From Chenopodium formosanum (Eukaryota > Streptophyta > Magnoliopsida > Caryophyllales > Amaranthaceae): a stretch of 64,000 nt of DNA. The DNA lies in the NCBI GenBank assembly GCA_024500155.1, contig CM044858.1, positions 31,649,786 to 31,713,785 on the forward strand. Direction: 5' to 3'. A program made the position numbers and the translations under genes. Below, in pieces: positions 45,478 to 56,900 of the stretch. Under the pieces are notes generated by a model. It saw only the letters and a list, made by a program, of their open reading frames with translations. It was not told where the DNA came from and ran no database searches. The first letter of the stretch is position 1, and the number at the start of each line of letters is the position of its first letter.

Positions 45478-46812
45478 TTGGGTTTTGATGAGTCCGACTC
45501 ACCGCGAAAATAAAACCCGAGCCTAAGAAAAGACGGAATTACCCTTGAAGCGTGCTTTGCTCAACCACCGAGCTCTTATTTAAGAAAACTTGAGTCTCTT
45601 AAAGGGCGATAACCTCTAACGGTATCCACCCGCAACATGACCCCGACTCGGTCTACTACTTGGAGGTTAGCCAAGTCCGACCAAAAAGACTACCCGAGTA
45701 ATTATGAGTTTAAAGGTTTTCTCTCAAGTGGAGATGCTTTTTATAACTCTTACTCAATTGAGTTTTCCCATACCCCAAGTTGGGTATTTATAGGGAAACT
45801 CATGAGTGAAATCCTTTCTCCCATTAATGTGGGAGAGTTGGTAAAATCAATATTGTCCTTTTATTTTTAAATCAAAAATAAAATTAAATAGGCAACAACT
45901 AATTAATCAACAAGTGGCACACTAAGAGGAGGGGTTAGGTAAGGACCACAAGGGAGAGGGGACCAAACTTGATCCCCAAGGCTTCTCGAAACCCGCCCCT
46001 CACAATGCTCGGCTCTAATGAGTACTTGCCACGTGGCAGACCAAGCCTTAGCGCCAGCAAGGCATCCAAGCTGCCTTGTTGGCGCTTAGTGCGTGGGGCT
46101 GGGCCTGCTGCTAGGTGCTTGGTGCATGCGGCATGGGTGCTGCCTAGCAGCGAGCATGCTTGCGTGCCAGCCCAACAAGCTTGCTTACTGCTTGCTGCTG
46201 GTCGTGGCGCGCCATGCCGCAGCTCTAACAAGTTGGTCCTGCGCGCTAGCACGCATGCGCCGCAAGCAGTGCTAGCACGCTAGCGCGCCGCTAGTGTGCT
46301 AGTACTGCTAGCTAAATGTTGTCGCTGCTTGCGCATGCTAGCGATGCTTGCTAGCCATGCGCCAGCAGTAGTGCTAGCGATGGTTCGCTAGCACGCACCA
46401 GCCAACCTTGGCTTGTGTTGGTGAGCATGCTAGCCACCTTGGCTACACCAAATGTCCCTTGCACTTGTTTTGCTAAAGGCACTCCGATGCTAGGGGTATT
46501 TTAGTAATCTTGTTGATTAATTAATGATTTTATCGTCTCGTCTTTTTATTATTTCGACTCAACTTCCGACGCTTGGTTTTAACGCTCTTAGCTCGATTTC
46601 CAACGTCTAAATATTAATTACTCGAGTGACTCATTAATTCCTTCCGAATTTATTCGTCGTGTCGGTTCATTTGTTCCTTTGGTGTGACCCGAATGGTTCA
46701 GTCAAGATTAAGCTGTAATATTAATTATACATTAATATTACTAATCGGAAGCGGGCTCCACGTAGGCATTCCGATCACTTGACCTCATTGAATAATTAGG
46801 TTTCTAACAATT
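45478..46812 (-). mobile_element. LTR of a Ty1/copia-type element
   Basis: On the minus strand it starts TGTTAGAAACC and ends AAAACCCAACA. Immediately internal (46880-46900) is AAGTGGGAGATTG on the minus strand, the usual polypurine phrase of plant copia elements. A minus-strand TATA sequence (CTATAAATACCC; plus GGGTATTTATAG, 45783-45794) is present. U3 includes a very GC-rich tract of GCTAGC, GCATGC and GCGC palindromes (46045-46440). Confidence 0.65.
46045..46440. repeat. GCTAGC/GCGC/GCATGC-rich tract in the copia LTR
   Basis: Dozens of overlapping GCTAGC, GCATGC, GCGC and AGCGCCAGC words occur in about 400 bases, in sharp contrast with the AT-rich surroundings. ORFs here (for example 45969-46283 and 46093-46275) are by-products of the repeats. 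Confidence 0.75.
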
Positions 46813-49170
46813 CCTAACCCTCTATCGGAATAATACACTTTTTCGAAGGACACCATTCCTTTCAATCTCCCACTTATCCTTTCGGAAAAATGTGTTTTTA
46901 GTGTATAGCCCTTTTCCTATGTCACTTAATGTCTCTTCATGAACTATAAGGTAAGATTATTCGTCATCCTTATTACTCCCAGAAGTGTTTCTCGAAATCC
47001 TAGTTTGATTGTTAATAAACAGATGATTTCTAAAATCCATCCAAGCACAGCCATGCATTTTCATAATCTTACTCTTCGAGAGGCCTTGTAAACAACAAAG
47101 ACATGTTCCCTATTGTTCGTAGAAAGGCATTCCTAGTCTTGTAATGTCAGTTTCTCTTACTAAGAGGACCTAGCCGCCCGATTGCCGTCGTTATAATACC
47201 CATGTACGACAGAAGTTTGACCAACATCAAAATGGACTAGTACTCAAACAAGAGAACTCACAATACTCTTGGTCGAGGAAAAAGGTTCCGTTAGCTATAA
47301 TGAGAAATGTACTTATGACGATTTTAAATCTCTTAAAGTATTTTCATAAGTCGATCCGATATGGTTCTAAACCAATACTTGTGCAAATGATTTATGACAA
47401 TCATGTCCTTGTTGCACAAGAAACTGTGCTATAAATCATACTACACACCAATCTCAAGTGGTCATTAATTGTCCACCATTTAAATGACCTTGATTAGGGA
47501 TAATTTTCGATTAAAATATTCAATGTTCACTTATTTATCCAAGACACTGTCCTGATACCCTATTTTGAATATTATCATAAATCGAATGGACTCATTATTT
47601 AATTCTAAACCACAATTAAATAAATATGTGATCAATGTTTTTTCCAAATGTTTTAAGAGTAGTACTCTTCATAAAACATTTATAGAAATCACACCCATGT
47701 TTGATATGCTTGATTTCTTTTACACAATTTGTGAATGTTTTCGTTCACTTATTGCATAGGTTTAGTCATGATTACTTTACGAATCTTAGCATCTTCATTA
47801 TTGACCACTTTCATAATAAGATGATAAAATTTGAGAGTGTTTATGGATTACATGTGATTTTAGGATTTATCGTCCAATTCATGGCTCCCACTCATTTTCA
47901 TGATTTGAGATCTTCAACTTGACAACCTACAATCCTCAATGTTCAACAACGTACTTTCCATTTAACATCTTCCTTGTTATTGCTTTTAAGGCAACAATAT
48001 TCTCGACATATAATTTAGTAGAATTCTTGATGATGCTTTGTTTGGGTTTCACTCCAAATGGCTCACAACGATTTCGGATACCCTAACCAATTGTGATCAT
48101 GGAAATTTACCTTAAATTTTCGCACATTACACATGGATGCACATCTATGTTACCATTCTCAAGCCACGATGCTTCTTAGTTCATGCTTACAAATGGCTTC
48201 CTAGTTAAGGATTTGATCCTTGTTAAGGTTTGTGCTTACAACATCAATACTTAAATTATATTTGTTTCCATGCGTCAAGAACTCATCCTCTCACTTATCC
48301 AAGTACTTTGGATGTTCTTGATCATAATCTAACGATCTATTACTTAGATTCAAGTTGATTGGTATTATATACATACTTCACATGCTCTAAGCAAGCAAGT
48401 CGTGTGGCGATTCCATATCGTAGAGTACATGATGGATTTAGTTGTAGAATGATTCTCAATCTTATTCTATCCATGTGACATTTTAGCTCATTCAGTTTCA
48501 CTGAGTCTTGCTAAATTGTTTGCTATGTGATACGGTTGAAAGTCTCTACTAGAGTCTTTCTTGTTTGACTTAGTATTCAGCCTAGCTTATACTTAATTCA
48601 AAGATTTACTTAATTTTATACATATGGGTCGAAAGCCTTTCAAAGTTCTTCATGTTTAACATGGTAAATTCCTTTAATATTTGATTAAATCTATACCATA
48701 GAATTTAATTCCCAATATGTACTAAGTATCGTCTTTAGCTTGGTCCATTGGCGAAAATACTTTCAAATCTAAGCATTAGCAGTTGATAGTTATTTCACAA
48801 TAGAGGTTGTTAACTTCTTGTTGGACCTTACATGATTGATTTTTGCTCCCACTAAACTTCTTATTATTAGAATTTTTATGTTTCTCCATAAGCTAATCCT
48901 TCTATTAGTTTTATGAGAAAACACGTTTCAATTCCTATATGCAATGCTTCCTTTAACCCAATAATGGATTTCTTGAGCTTGCTTTCAAATCTAGTATTAT
49001 TTATATTCTCAAAACCCTAAGACTATTTGCATAGTCACTTCCAAAATTCTGTTTTAGGAAGGCAATTTTGGTATCTATTTTGCCATATTTCATATGTGCG
49101 ATTTTGCTAGAACAATCACGAAAAGACTTTAGCATTCCGATTGGTGAATAAGTTTTTAATTAAAATCAAC
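46813..49170 (-). pseudogene. Heavily decayed copia internal region
   Basis: Reading the minus strand near 49100-48850 gives scattered matches to the copia RT (YGKIDTKIAFLKQNF, SKLKKSIIGLKEA) with many stops. The rest, toward the LTR, has no open frame. The order and strand agree with the LTR at 45478-46812. The element is cut off at 49170, where plastid sequence begins. Confidence 0.5.
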
Positions 49171-49354
49171 TCCGTCCGCTTGGACAAAACGGAAGATATT
49201 GTCGATAAATAGAAGTACGTCTTGTTCATTAACATCTCGAAAATATTCCGCCATAGTTAGGGCAGTCAACCCAACTCTCATACGCGCCCCTGGTGGTTCA
49301 TTCATTTGCCCGTAGACTAAAGCCACCTTTGACTCTGCAATATTTTGTTCATTG
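49171..49354 (-). pseudogene. atpB: Plastid atpB fragment (nuclear plastid DNA)
   Basis: The minus strand encodes about 60 residues of the chloroplast ATP synthase CF1 beta subunit: INEQNIAESKVALVYGQMNE, PPGARMRVGLTALTMAEYF and RDVNEQDVLLFIDNIFRFVQ. The frame is open and close to the expected protein, so the transfer is not ancient. The fragment has no start or stop and cannot be expressed usefully. Its left edge, beyond FRFVQA, is abrupt. Confidence 0.93.
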
Positions 49355-49602
49355 ATAAATGAGCCATAACTATGTAGCCCTATTCCTAATAGATTAACCC
49401 CAAAATAGCATATCCAAATTATAAGAAAGCCTATAAAAGCTACAATTGTAGAATTTGCACCTCAAAAATTTTTATTTGTTCGAATATGTAAATAAATTGC
49501 AAATATGGTCCAAGTAATAAATGCCCAAGTTTCCTTTAGGTCCCAATTCCAATATGATCCCCATGCCTCATTGGCCCAGACTGCTCCTGAAAGAATACCT
49601 AT
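49355..49602 (-). pseudogene. ccsA: Plastid ccsA fragment joined to atpB
   Basis: The minus strand encodes the C-terminal part of the chloroplast cytochrome c assembly protein: GILSGAVWANEAWGSYWNWD, LKETWAFITWTIFAIYLHI and FLIIWICYFGVNLLGIGLHS. The haem-handling WGSYWNWD motif is visible, with Leu where Pro is usual. A TGA interrupts it after RTNKNF. It runs directly and in frame into the atpB fragment at about 49354, although these genes lie far apart in plastid genomes. Confidence 0.9.
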
Positions 49603-52600
49603 GTCATATCAATAATGTTAGTATCATGTTAGGGCTAAAGCTTTGATCTTTATTATTTAGTGACATTCTAGGGTTTGTTATTAATCATGTTAGTATCATG
49701 CCTAAGATTATTGTAATACCCCGTATTTTCATACGTATTTTCCTAATTAATTAATTAAGGATTATTTTATAAAAAGGGTATTTTAGTAAATTTATTATTT
49801 GGAGCCAAAATAATATTTGAATTTTGGCGCCAAAAGCATTTTGAAAACTAATCATTATTTTGGATAAGATTTATTATCTATTTATCTTATTTTAAAAACC
49901 GGATTATTTACATATTTCGGATATTTTAATTTAAGAAAAATAATATTTTATAAATTAATTATTATGGCCGAAAATTCCCATTTATTTAGCAAGGAAATTT
50001 GGATTTTCAATGTATAGAAAATATGATTTTCTTAGTTAATTATTGGTGAATAATTGGTATTTTAATTAATTAATTATTTATTTAATTATTCTATATTATT
50101 TACACAATTATTTTTATTCCTTAAACCGAGCAAAATCTTCCTAAATACTAGTAAGGGAATCTCCTATTTTCCTTAATTCTAATTCTCCATCTTTTTAGTA
50201 TCCAATCATCATATTCTCTTGCCTTTTGTTCCTCTTGATTATTCCCCAAGTAATTCTAATTTCCTTATTATTTTTCATGACATACATACCTTCCATATTC
50301 AAGTATACACAATCACCTTAATATCCAAACTTTCCTTAATTCTTTATTCACTTCTCCAAATAATCTCTTAAACCCTAATTACCATAATTCTTCCTACATT
50401 TTCCTACCATAATTCATGCTCATACTAGCCTATAAATACCCCTTCATACCTCTCACATTCTTCACACCAATTCTCTTCTTTTCTTCTCCTTAATTTTACA
50501 CAAATCATCCCGTTTATCTTTGAAACCAATTTTCGGGCACTTCTGGTCAGTTTTTGGGGTATTGACGTTTCACAGAAGATTGTTCCTCTCGAAAAATCCT
50601 TGAGGTTAGGCTCAAGAAACACGCGATTCGGAGTTATATCAAAGGAGTTATAGCCTCTGCAAGTTCTACCTATTCTTTCCAACGCAAATCCAGTACTTCT
50701 CTCTTTCTTGTTTTCTTATCTTTTCTTCTTCTCTTCTCTTATTCAATTATTATTATTATTATTTTTATGGGGGATTTATAAAAAATTATTATGAGTATTT
50801 TTAATTATATAAAATCATATTTTAATGATGTTTATGAGAAATTAATTAAAAGGTTCATGTACATATAGTTGGGGGTTTTTAATTATTTAACCTTATATTG
50901 ATTAAGATTATATTTATTTGTAGGGTGTGTTCTATCAAGATTTTTGAGGTTCTTTTGGTGTGTTTGCTAAGCAAGGATCAAGGTACGTTAGGTGGCTAGA
51001 TATCTTTGAAAGTGATTGGTTTGAATAACATGTTTTATATGATTTGATTGGTGATTGAATTAAATTGATTTGAATTGTGATTTTGAAATAAATTATGTTT
51101 GGAAGTATTGATAAAAGTATTTTGAATGATTGATTTTTAAATCATGTTTTGAATGGTTTGATCGAATTACTTATCATGTTTAAAGGAATTGATTTGAAAA
51201 GTTTATTGAATTAAATAAAAGGTTTTTTTTTCAAGGAAGAGTTATTGATTTTGAAAAGTATTAATATGAGATTTTATTCTCAAGTATTTATTTAAAAGGT
51301 TTTGATTTTGAAAGTATGTGGAAGGAGTTTGAATTATATTGGAATTATTGGATATTAAAAGGATTTATTATTGAACCATTGAAATACTATTATTAATGCT
51401 TTATAAGCATGTTGGTAATCCCACTATGCGGATTTGGTTTATTGATAAGACCATGGACTTTGTATGACCTAGTCTTTCCTCAAGAATAGCCTTGTAATAT
51501 AAGGAGACTAGCTTGGGGGGTGTGCACACTTGGGTGAGGAATTGAATTTAAAGAAATTGGTTCAAAAAGGAATTGGATTTTTAAAGAAATTGGTTTATCA
51601 ATTATTTTACATGTTGAATCATTGGAATTGGTTTTGAATCATGAGTTTTGGAATTATTGGATTATTTATTGGAAATTGGTTTTAAAACATGTTTGTGAAT
51701 AAATTGAGTTTACATTATCCTGCACTTATCGTACTTAGCATATTTTGCTAATCCGTAATTTTTATTTGTTTTGGTTCGCCCTGTTTACCGTAATGGTAAG
51801 CAGTGTTGACTATTTTCAGGTGGAGTCATGAATGAGCATATGGGAGTTCCGGGATTTGCTTCACCTAGTTTAGGAATGTTGGTCTTGTGTTTATTTTGAG
51901 TACTCATAACAATGTTACTATTTTCATAAGTATTAATAAAAGAAAGTTGAGTTTCCGCTGCAAGTTTTTGTTATTGAGTTAAGTATTTTGAGTAGCCTTG
52001 CGTAATCACGCGGCGGTAACACGCCCAAGTCTATCTCTACGGTATAATTATACGTATTATACTAGTATTTCCGTAGAGGAAGATTTGGGGGTGTTACAAT
52101 CATGCTATTAATATTAAGCTTTATTGTTAATATGATGATTGTTGGATTTATGATGATTATATAATGTTGCTTGACGTATACTATTGTTATTGCTTGATCA
52201 TGCCTTTTCTGCAAAGGGAATTTGTACTTGAATCATGTCTAATAAGATAATTAATAATTTAATTTAGGCTAATATGATTTTAATTCATGTGATCGCCAAT
52301 AATACATTTATTTGTGCATTAATATTCAACAAACATAGATTAAACAGGTTTAGGGCTTAACCTAATGATTGTATGTTAGTCAAAAAGCGCACATGAATAT
52401 GAGAAGATAAAGTAGAGGCCTATTTATATAGGGCGGGTTCAATCTCTTTTAGGTTGGATTCGTACTGTCCTCTCCGAATATACAGTCATGGTTCCAGAAC
52501 ACTATTGAGTTATCGATCTCATGGATCGTGAAGGGGTGTAACCTTCAACCTGTGAATGGTTTACAAGTTCCTAAAACTTGTTGCCGACTCTTTTGCTCTC

Positions 52601-52684
52601 GTTTCCTTTCCTTTGGACGCCACCATGCTTAAGTGTATGATCACAGTGGGGTTCAAGTTTGGGATGCTTGAAATATTCCCTACA
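49603..52684 (+). mobile_element. Ogre-type LTR, 5'-truncated, split by another LTR
   Basis: The sequence matches the 3' two-thirds of the LTR at 55664-58027: GTTAGTATCATGTTAGGG, the 52200-52300 segment with AATAAGATAATTAATAATTT, and the end AAATATTCCCTACA at 52684. Its 5' end is missing at the plastid junction. It is interrupted at 49712-52098. Confidence 0.75.
49712..52098 (+). mobile_element. Solo LTR of TGTAATACCCC...TGTTACA type
   Basis: It starts TGTAATACCCCGTATTTTC and ends TTGGGGGTGTTACA, inside the Ogre-type LTR. The flanks ATTAT (49707-49711) and ATCAT (52099-52103) match at four of five bases, and the host LTR shows ATCAT is the original. No internal region is present. It is related in ends and layout to 13836-17013. 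Confidence 0.82.
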
Positions 52685-53382
52685 CATGGGGACCAGTGGG
52701 GGCGGAAGGACCGCTTGACTAGGTTCCAAGTACAGATGGTGATACCTCACAGAGGTATCCTTGAAGCTGTCTAGGTAAGTCAACGTAGAAGCCGACTCGG
52801 TTAGCTGCTAGTTTTTCTTTTACTCGATGTAATTTCGAGCATCAGAAAATGTCTTTTTATTGGGTCCGGCTTAGTATGCCGGATGGCCTTCCTCTTTACC
52901 ATTTCAGGAAAGCGAATCTTAGATAGATCAATCAAAGGTTGAGTTCTCTCCTTTGTTGTAGGATAACAAGTAGGATGTTGGTTCTTCACTAACTTAGCTT
53001 TCTTAGGTTGAGTAGGTTTTTTAGCTGACTGCTCTTTTCTAGGAGCAGCCGTCTTCTTGGTGATCAGGTGCTTGATTTCACTCTTGAAACTTGTCATGAG
53101 TTTCAGGAGTTTGTCTCGAGTGACTGGGTCAGATCCTCCTCCCGCCTAGGTCTGACTAGTAGGTTATTCGGGGGCTTGCTTAGATCTGCTTGATTTTCAC
53201 CCCGTTCCAATCTATCCTTGGGACAGATGTGTTTGGTGATGAGTGACCCATCAGGGGCCACATGGGTTTTGACATCAAAGTTGTTGTCTGTATCATGGAC
53301 AGAATAGACCTCCCCATCGACCGTAGGCCGCTTGGGTTCAGGAGGCGGCATAGATTCTTGTGAAACCATCTTTGTGGTACTC
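52685..53382 (-). pseudogene. gag N-terminal fragment of Tat element 2
   Basis: The likely start is the ATG at 53369 on the minus strand (MVSQESMPPPEPKRPTVDG), 14 bases inside the primer-binding site. The frame ends at 53103 and a second frame (52801-53097, MTSFKSEIKHLITKKTAAPR) appears to continue the protein after a frameshift. The composition is Lys/Pro/Ser-rich without the core gag domain, which is deleted. Confidence 0.6.
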
Positions 53383-53400
53383 TCCCCACAGACGACGCCA
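53383..53400 (-). promoter_or_regulatory. Primer-binding site of Tat element 2
   Basis: The minus strand reads TGGCGTCGTCTGTGGGGA two bases after the LTR end. It is a different primer complement from that of Tat element 1, so the two elements belong to different Tat sublineages. Confidence 0.75.
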
Positions 53401-53402
53401 AA

Positions 53403-53893
53403 TGTTTCGAGGTATTCTGTGTCCCTCAGAAGAGTTACATCACCATGACTGGAATCAAGCCGCCTATACCTGCAAAACAACGGAAGCTTCGGATGTTCGG
53501 AGTTCCGCCTCCGACAATCAAGTTAGTACTGGATCGGAGGAAAGGGATGCGGAAAAGTAGGTATCTTTATGGATTCTGAGATCAGGCGTCTCTCTGTTTT
53601 CGAGAGTATTAAATGATGTAATGATTGAATGTGCCCTAATAATGTGGGAATTTCCCTATTTTTAGGGTCCCGGAATTTTGTGCCCTCATCCTAGATTACA
53701 GAAACCTAGGAATGATTAGGATGCGCCGTTTACGACTGTCTAGGGGTTTGGGCCTTGAAATCCACCATTTCCCCTAGAATATCCGCTTTCCATGTGTCAA
53801 GCCCTAGTTGGTCCACTTTGGGTCCTTCCTAGGGTGACACGTGTAGAGCTCGATCGGGTTGGTCCACGTGGCGGGGTAGAAATACCCAAATCA
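53403..53893 (-). mobile_element. 5' LTR of Tat element 2
   Basis: It begins TGTTTCGAGG and ends CCCAAATCA on the plus strand, exactly the length of the left LTR (491 bp). It differs from that LTR by scattered substitutions, so the insertion is not recent. Confidence 0.92.
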
Positions 53894-53992
53894 TGCATCA
53901 TTTGTTATTTAAAATGATTAACAACTAAAAATATTTTTTTTACTTGAATCAATGAGAATGAATGTTTAATTTCATTTCCTTCAAATCAACCT

Positions 53993-54840
53993 GTGGGGAA
54001 TATTTCAAGCGTTATCCCAAGCTTGAACCCTACTGTGATCATACACTTAAGTTTGGTGGCGTGCAAAGGGAAAGAAAAGAAAGCAAAAGAGTCGCCAACA
54101 AGATTTAGGAACTTGTAAACCGTTCACGAGGTGAAGGTTACACCCCTTAACGATTCATGAGATTGTCAACTCCAAAAGGTTTAGAACCAAATAGGGTTCG
54201 GGGATGACGGTACAAATCCAATCTAAAAGAGAGATAGAGAACCCGCCCTATAAAATAGGCCTCTACTTTATTCTACTCGTATTCATGTGCGCTTTTTGAC
54301 TAACATGCAATCATTATGTTAACCCTAAACCTGTTTAATCTATGTTGGTTAAATATTAATGCACAAATAAATCTATTATTGGCGATCACCTGAATTAAGA
54401 TCATATTACCCTAAACCAAATTATTAATTATCATATTAAGCATGATTTCAAATACAAATTCCCTTTAAACATGCATAAAGGCGTGATCAAGCAATAACAA
54501 TAAAATGTATCAAGCAACATAATAATAAGAATTATCATAACTTACATAGATCAGGAAAATAGATGAAATAAGCTTCGATTTGGAACAAGTTTGAGCGAAT
54601 TCGGGTAAAAAACGAGCAAGAACGAGCAATTCGAAATTTTTGTGAAAACGCACGAAGCAAAGCAGCAGCAGCGAAATGAGAAAGAAAGAAGACGGGTATT
54701 TTAAACCCCGATTCTGTCGCCAAACGACAGATTTGTCGCGAGGCGACAGACTCTGTCGCCTGGCGATAGACGCAAATGGTGGCGACAAGCTGTTCTGGCT
54801 GGCGCTGGAGTGGCGACAACATGTTGGGCCCCATATTATG
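53993..54840 (-). mobile_element. Ogre-type LTR fragment, minus orientation
   Basis: It begins TGTGGGGAATATTTCAAGC and follows the 10402-12310 LTR for about 540 bp, including GAGTCGCCAACAAG. It then diverges into sequence with its own palindrome cluster (54715-54825) before ending without a clear LTR end. Confidence 0.6.
54715..54825. repeat. Palindrome cluster, TGTCGCC type
   Basis: CTGTCGCCAAACGACAG (54714-54730), TTGTCGCGAGGCGACAG and CTGTCGCCTGGCGATAG follow each other at about 20-bp steps, then TGGCGACAA occurs twice. This is the densest copy of the motif in the window. Confidence 0.8.
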
Positions 54841-55663
54841 GTTATATGGACCTAGTGCAGCAGTTTGGGTTCCTTGGTACGCCAGTTAGCCCCTCTAAGC
54901 AAATTGACATGATTTAGTAGTCGGCTCGATTACAATCACATTAAGTGATCGACCTGATAAAAGATCATCTCACTTAGCTTAAAGCGCCTAAATATTGGCT
55001 CATAGCAAGGCACCGAAATAATGGTTCACAAACAATAGAAGCACCGACATAATGGTTCACAAAAAGTAGAGACACCGACGTATTGGTACAAAGTAATATT
55101 AAAAATCAATACGTAGAGTGATCTTCGACGATGTCCCGACATAGAGAGGAGTTGTCTAGTGGCGAGATACTGCCGTGGCGAAATAATGCCACAAATTCAG
55201 AAGATGACAAGATATGGTCACCTTCGACGGTCTCTCGAGAAAAAGAAGAGATTGGTTATAGCGGCGACGTACTGCCGTGGCAACGTACTGCCACAACCCT
55301 GAAAATAACGACGTACAGTTATTTTCGACGATGTTCCCGAAATACTGTGGAAGATTGTCACCAAGAAATGTTGTAGATGACGACGTAATGTTACCTTTGA
55401 AGATGGCGTTCTCTAGCTTGTAGAAGGTCGTCAAAACAAAATGCAACAACAAAGCGGTTACCTCTAGAGACGTGTGCTCGACGGTGCAAGATACGCGTTT
55501 CTTAACTCTTTTATCTGTTTAACTAACATTGTTTGCAGGTATCGGCGTTATAAGAATGATTTGGGATCGCAGAACGTTCTGAATAATTCTCCGTCCCTAT
55601 CGCTACTTTGACTTTTGTTTTCGAAACATAAGTTTCTCCAAACTCTGTCAAAGTGGGGGCTTC
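54841..55663 (+). repeat. Tandem-repeat spacer before a 3' LTR
   Basis: Two arrays are seen. At 54990-55090 a unit of about 32 bp (CACCGACATAATGGTTCACA) occurs three times. At 55105-55420 a unit of about 125 bp occurs about three times, each with CTTCGACGATG, GTGGC and ACGTACTGCC. The stretch ends in the purine-rich AAGTGGGGGC TTC (55651-55663) directly before an LTR. This is the layout of the hypervariable spacer of Ogre-type elements. Confidence 0.65.
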
Positions 55664-56056
55664 TGTAGACACCCATTTGTGTCTCTCCAAAACCAAACCC
55701 AGTAATGAATTCCTTTCACGTCGAACCATAATCGAATAAGGTGAAAGTGTGAAAAGTCAAGTGTTGCGGTTTAGTTTTATTAAAAAATTCTCTTCTCTCT
55801 ATTTTTGAAAACAACTCTATTTATTAAAAATAGCCAGTCCAGCTTTGTTTGGTTCATAATAAGGGTCCAATAATAGTGTAATTGGATGGGGCTTGAAAAG
55901 ACCTTTCCAAAGATATATTATAAGCCCAATTCCAATGAATATTGAGGAAGTTATGGCCAAAATACTAAACTGGGCCCAGTTCATTATTTACTTGCGGCCC
56001 AATGATCTAGAGAAGGGCCCAATGTTAATTATTATTACTAGAATTATGAGGATTAA

Positions 56057-56566
56057 GGCCCTGTTCTTTTCACCTTAAAAAAATAATATTAAGTAAAAAT
56101 AATTTCAGTTTAGTAAAAATAAGTTCAGTTCAGCAAAATTAATTTCAGTTCAGTAAAAATAAGTTCAGTTCAGTAAAATTCAGTTTTCTTAAAGAAGAAT
56201 TATAATAGAAAATCAGTAAAAATCATTTCAGTTCAGTAAAAATAATTTAATTTCAGTAAAAATAATTTCAGTTTTGTAAAATTAAGTTCAGTTCAGCAAA
56301 ATTAATTTCAGTTTAGTAAAATTAATTTCAGTTTAGTAAAAATAATTTCAGTTCAGTAAAAATAAGTTCAGTTCAGTAAAATTCAGTTTTCTTAAAGAAG
56401 AATTATAATAGAAAATCAGTAAAAATCATTTCAGTTCAGTAAAAATAATTTAATTTCAGTAAAAATAATTTCAGTTTAGTAAAATTAAGTTCAGTTCAGT
56501 AAAAATAAGTTCAGTTTAGTAAAAATAATTTCAGTTCAGCAAAATTAAGGTGAATCAAACAGGGCC
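56057..56566. mobile_element. Harbinger-type MITE made of CAGTAAAAATAA units
   Basis: Its ends are GGCCCTGTTCTTTTCACCTT and AAGGTGAATCAAACAGGGCC. It is flanked by TAA (56054-56056 and 56567-56569), the 3-bp target of PIF/Harbinger transposons. The 510-bp body repeats TTCAGTTCAGTAAAAATAA many times and contains an internal duplication of about 160 bp (copies near 56135 and 56350). Confidence 0.88.
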
Positions 56567-56782
56567 TAATTATAACTTTCTAGAAGTTTCTAGAAGGTTC
56601 TTTTAAATTCTAATATTATTAGATTTAATACTTATTTTAAGATGGATTTTTATTTGGAATAAAATATTATTATTTTTTATTATTATATTATTATTTATAA
56701 GGATACATTTTATCTTCTGTACGGATTCCGTAGATCAATTTGGTTAAAGATCGGATTCCGCGTGGAAAGCGCGTGCAAGCCA

Positions 56783-56838
56783 GGCTGTCGCCAAACGAGA
56801 AGTCTGTCGCCTCGCGACAGAGTGTATTTCTGGCGACA
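56783..56838. repeat. Palindrome cluster in U3 of the 55664 LTR
   Basis: CTGTCGCC, CTGTCGCCTCGCGACAG (56804-56820) and TGGCGACAAC lie about 50 bp before the TATA box at 56891. Confidence 0.75.
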
Positions 56839-56890
56839 ACGTGTAGTTTTATTCCTTATCAAATTCTATGCTTTTCCGGACTATTTTCCT

Positions 56891-56900
56891 TATAAATAGG
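56891..56900 (+). promoter_or_regulatory. TATA box of the 55664 LTR
   Basis: TATAAATAGG followed by GTCCTGAACC; the match to the other Ogre-type LTRs in the window is base for base over the core. Confidence 0.7.

Larger units (their letters stand above)
36058..53893 (-). mobile_element. Tat-type Ty3/gypsy element 2, riddled with nested insertions
   Basis: Two 491-bp LTRs of the same family (36058-36548 and 53403-53893) and a perfect TGCAT target duplication (36053-36057 and 53894-53898) define one insertion on the minus strand. Next to the right LTR is a primer-binding site and the start of gag. Next to the left LTR is a polypurine tract. An antisense Transposase_28-like gene lies near the left end, and the integrase C-terminus at 40508-40624 plus 45251-45397. 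RT, RNase H and most of gag are gone. The space is filled with LTR, copia and plastid sequence. Confidence 0.88.

Noticed and set aside
45969..46283. ORFs of about 100 aa in the GC-rich tract
   Set aside because: They arise from the GCTAGC/GCGC repeats. Both strands and several frames are open together, which is a sign of composition rather than coding.
54535..54834. 92-99 aa ORFs on the minus strand
   Set aside because: They lie in an LTR-derived stretch across the palindrome cluster, are alternative frames of each other and show no motif.
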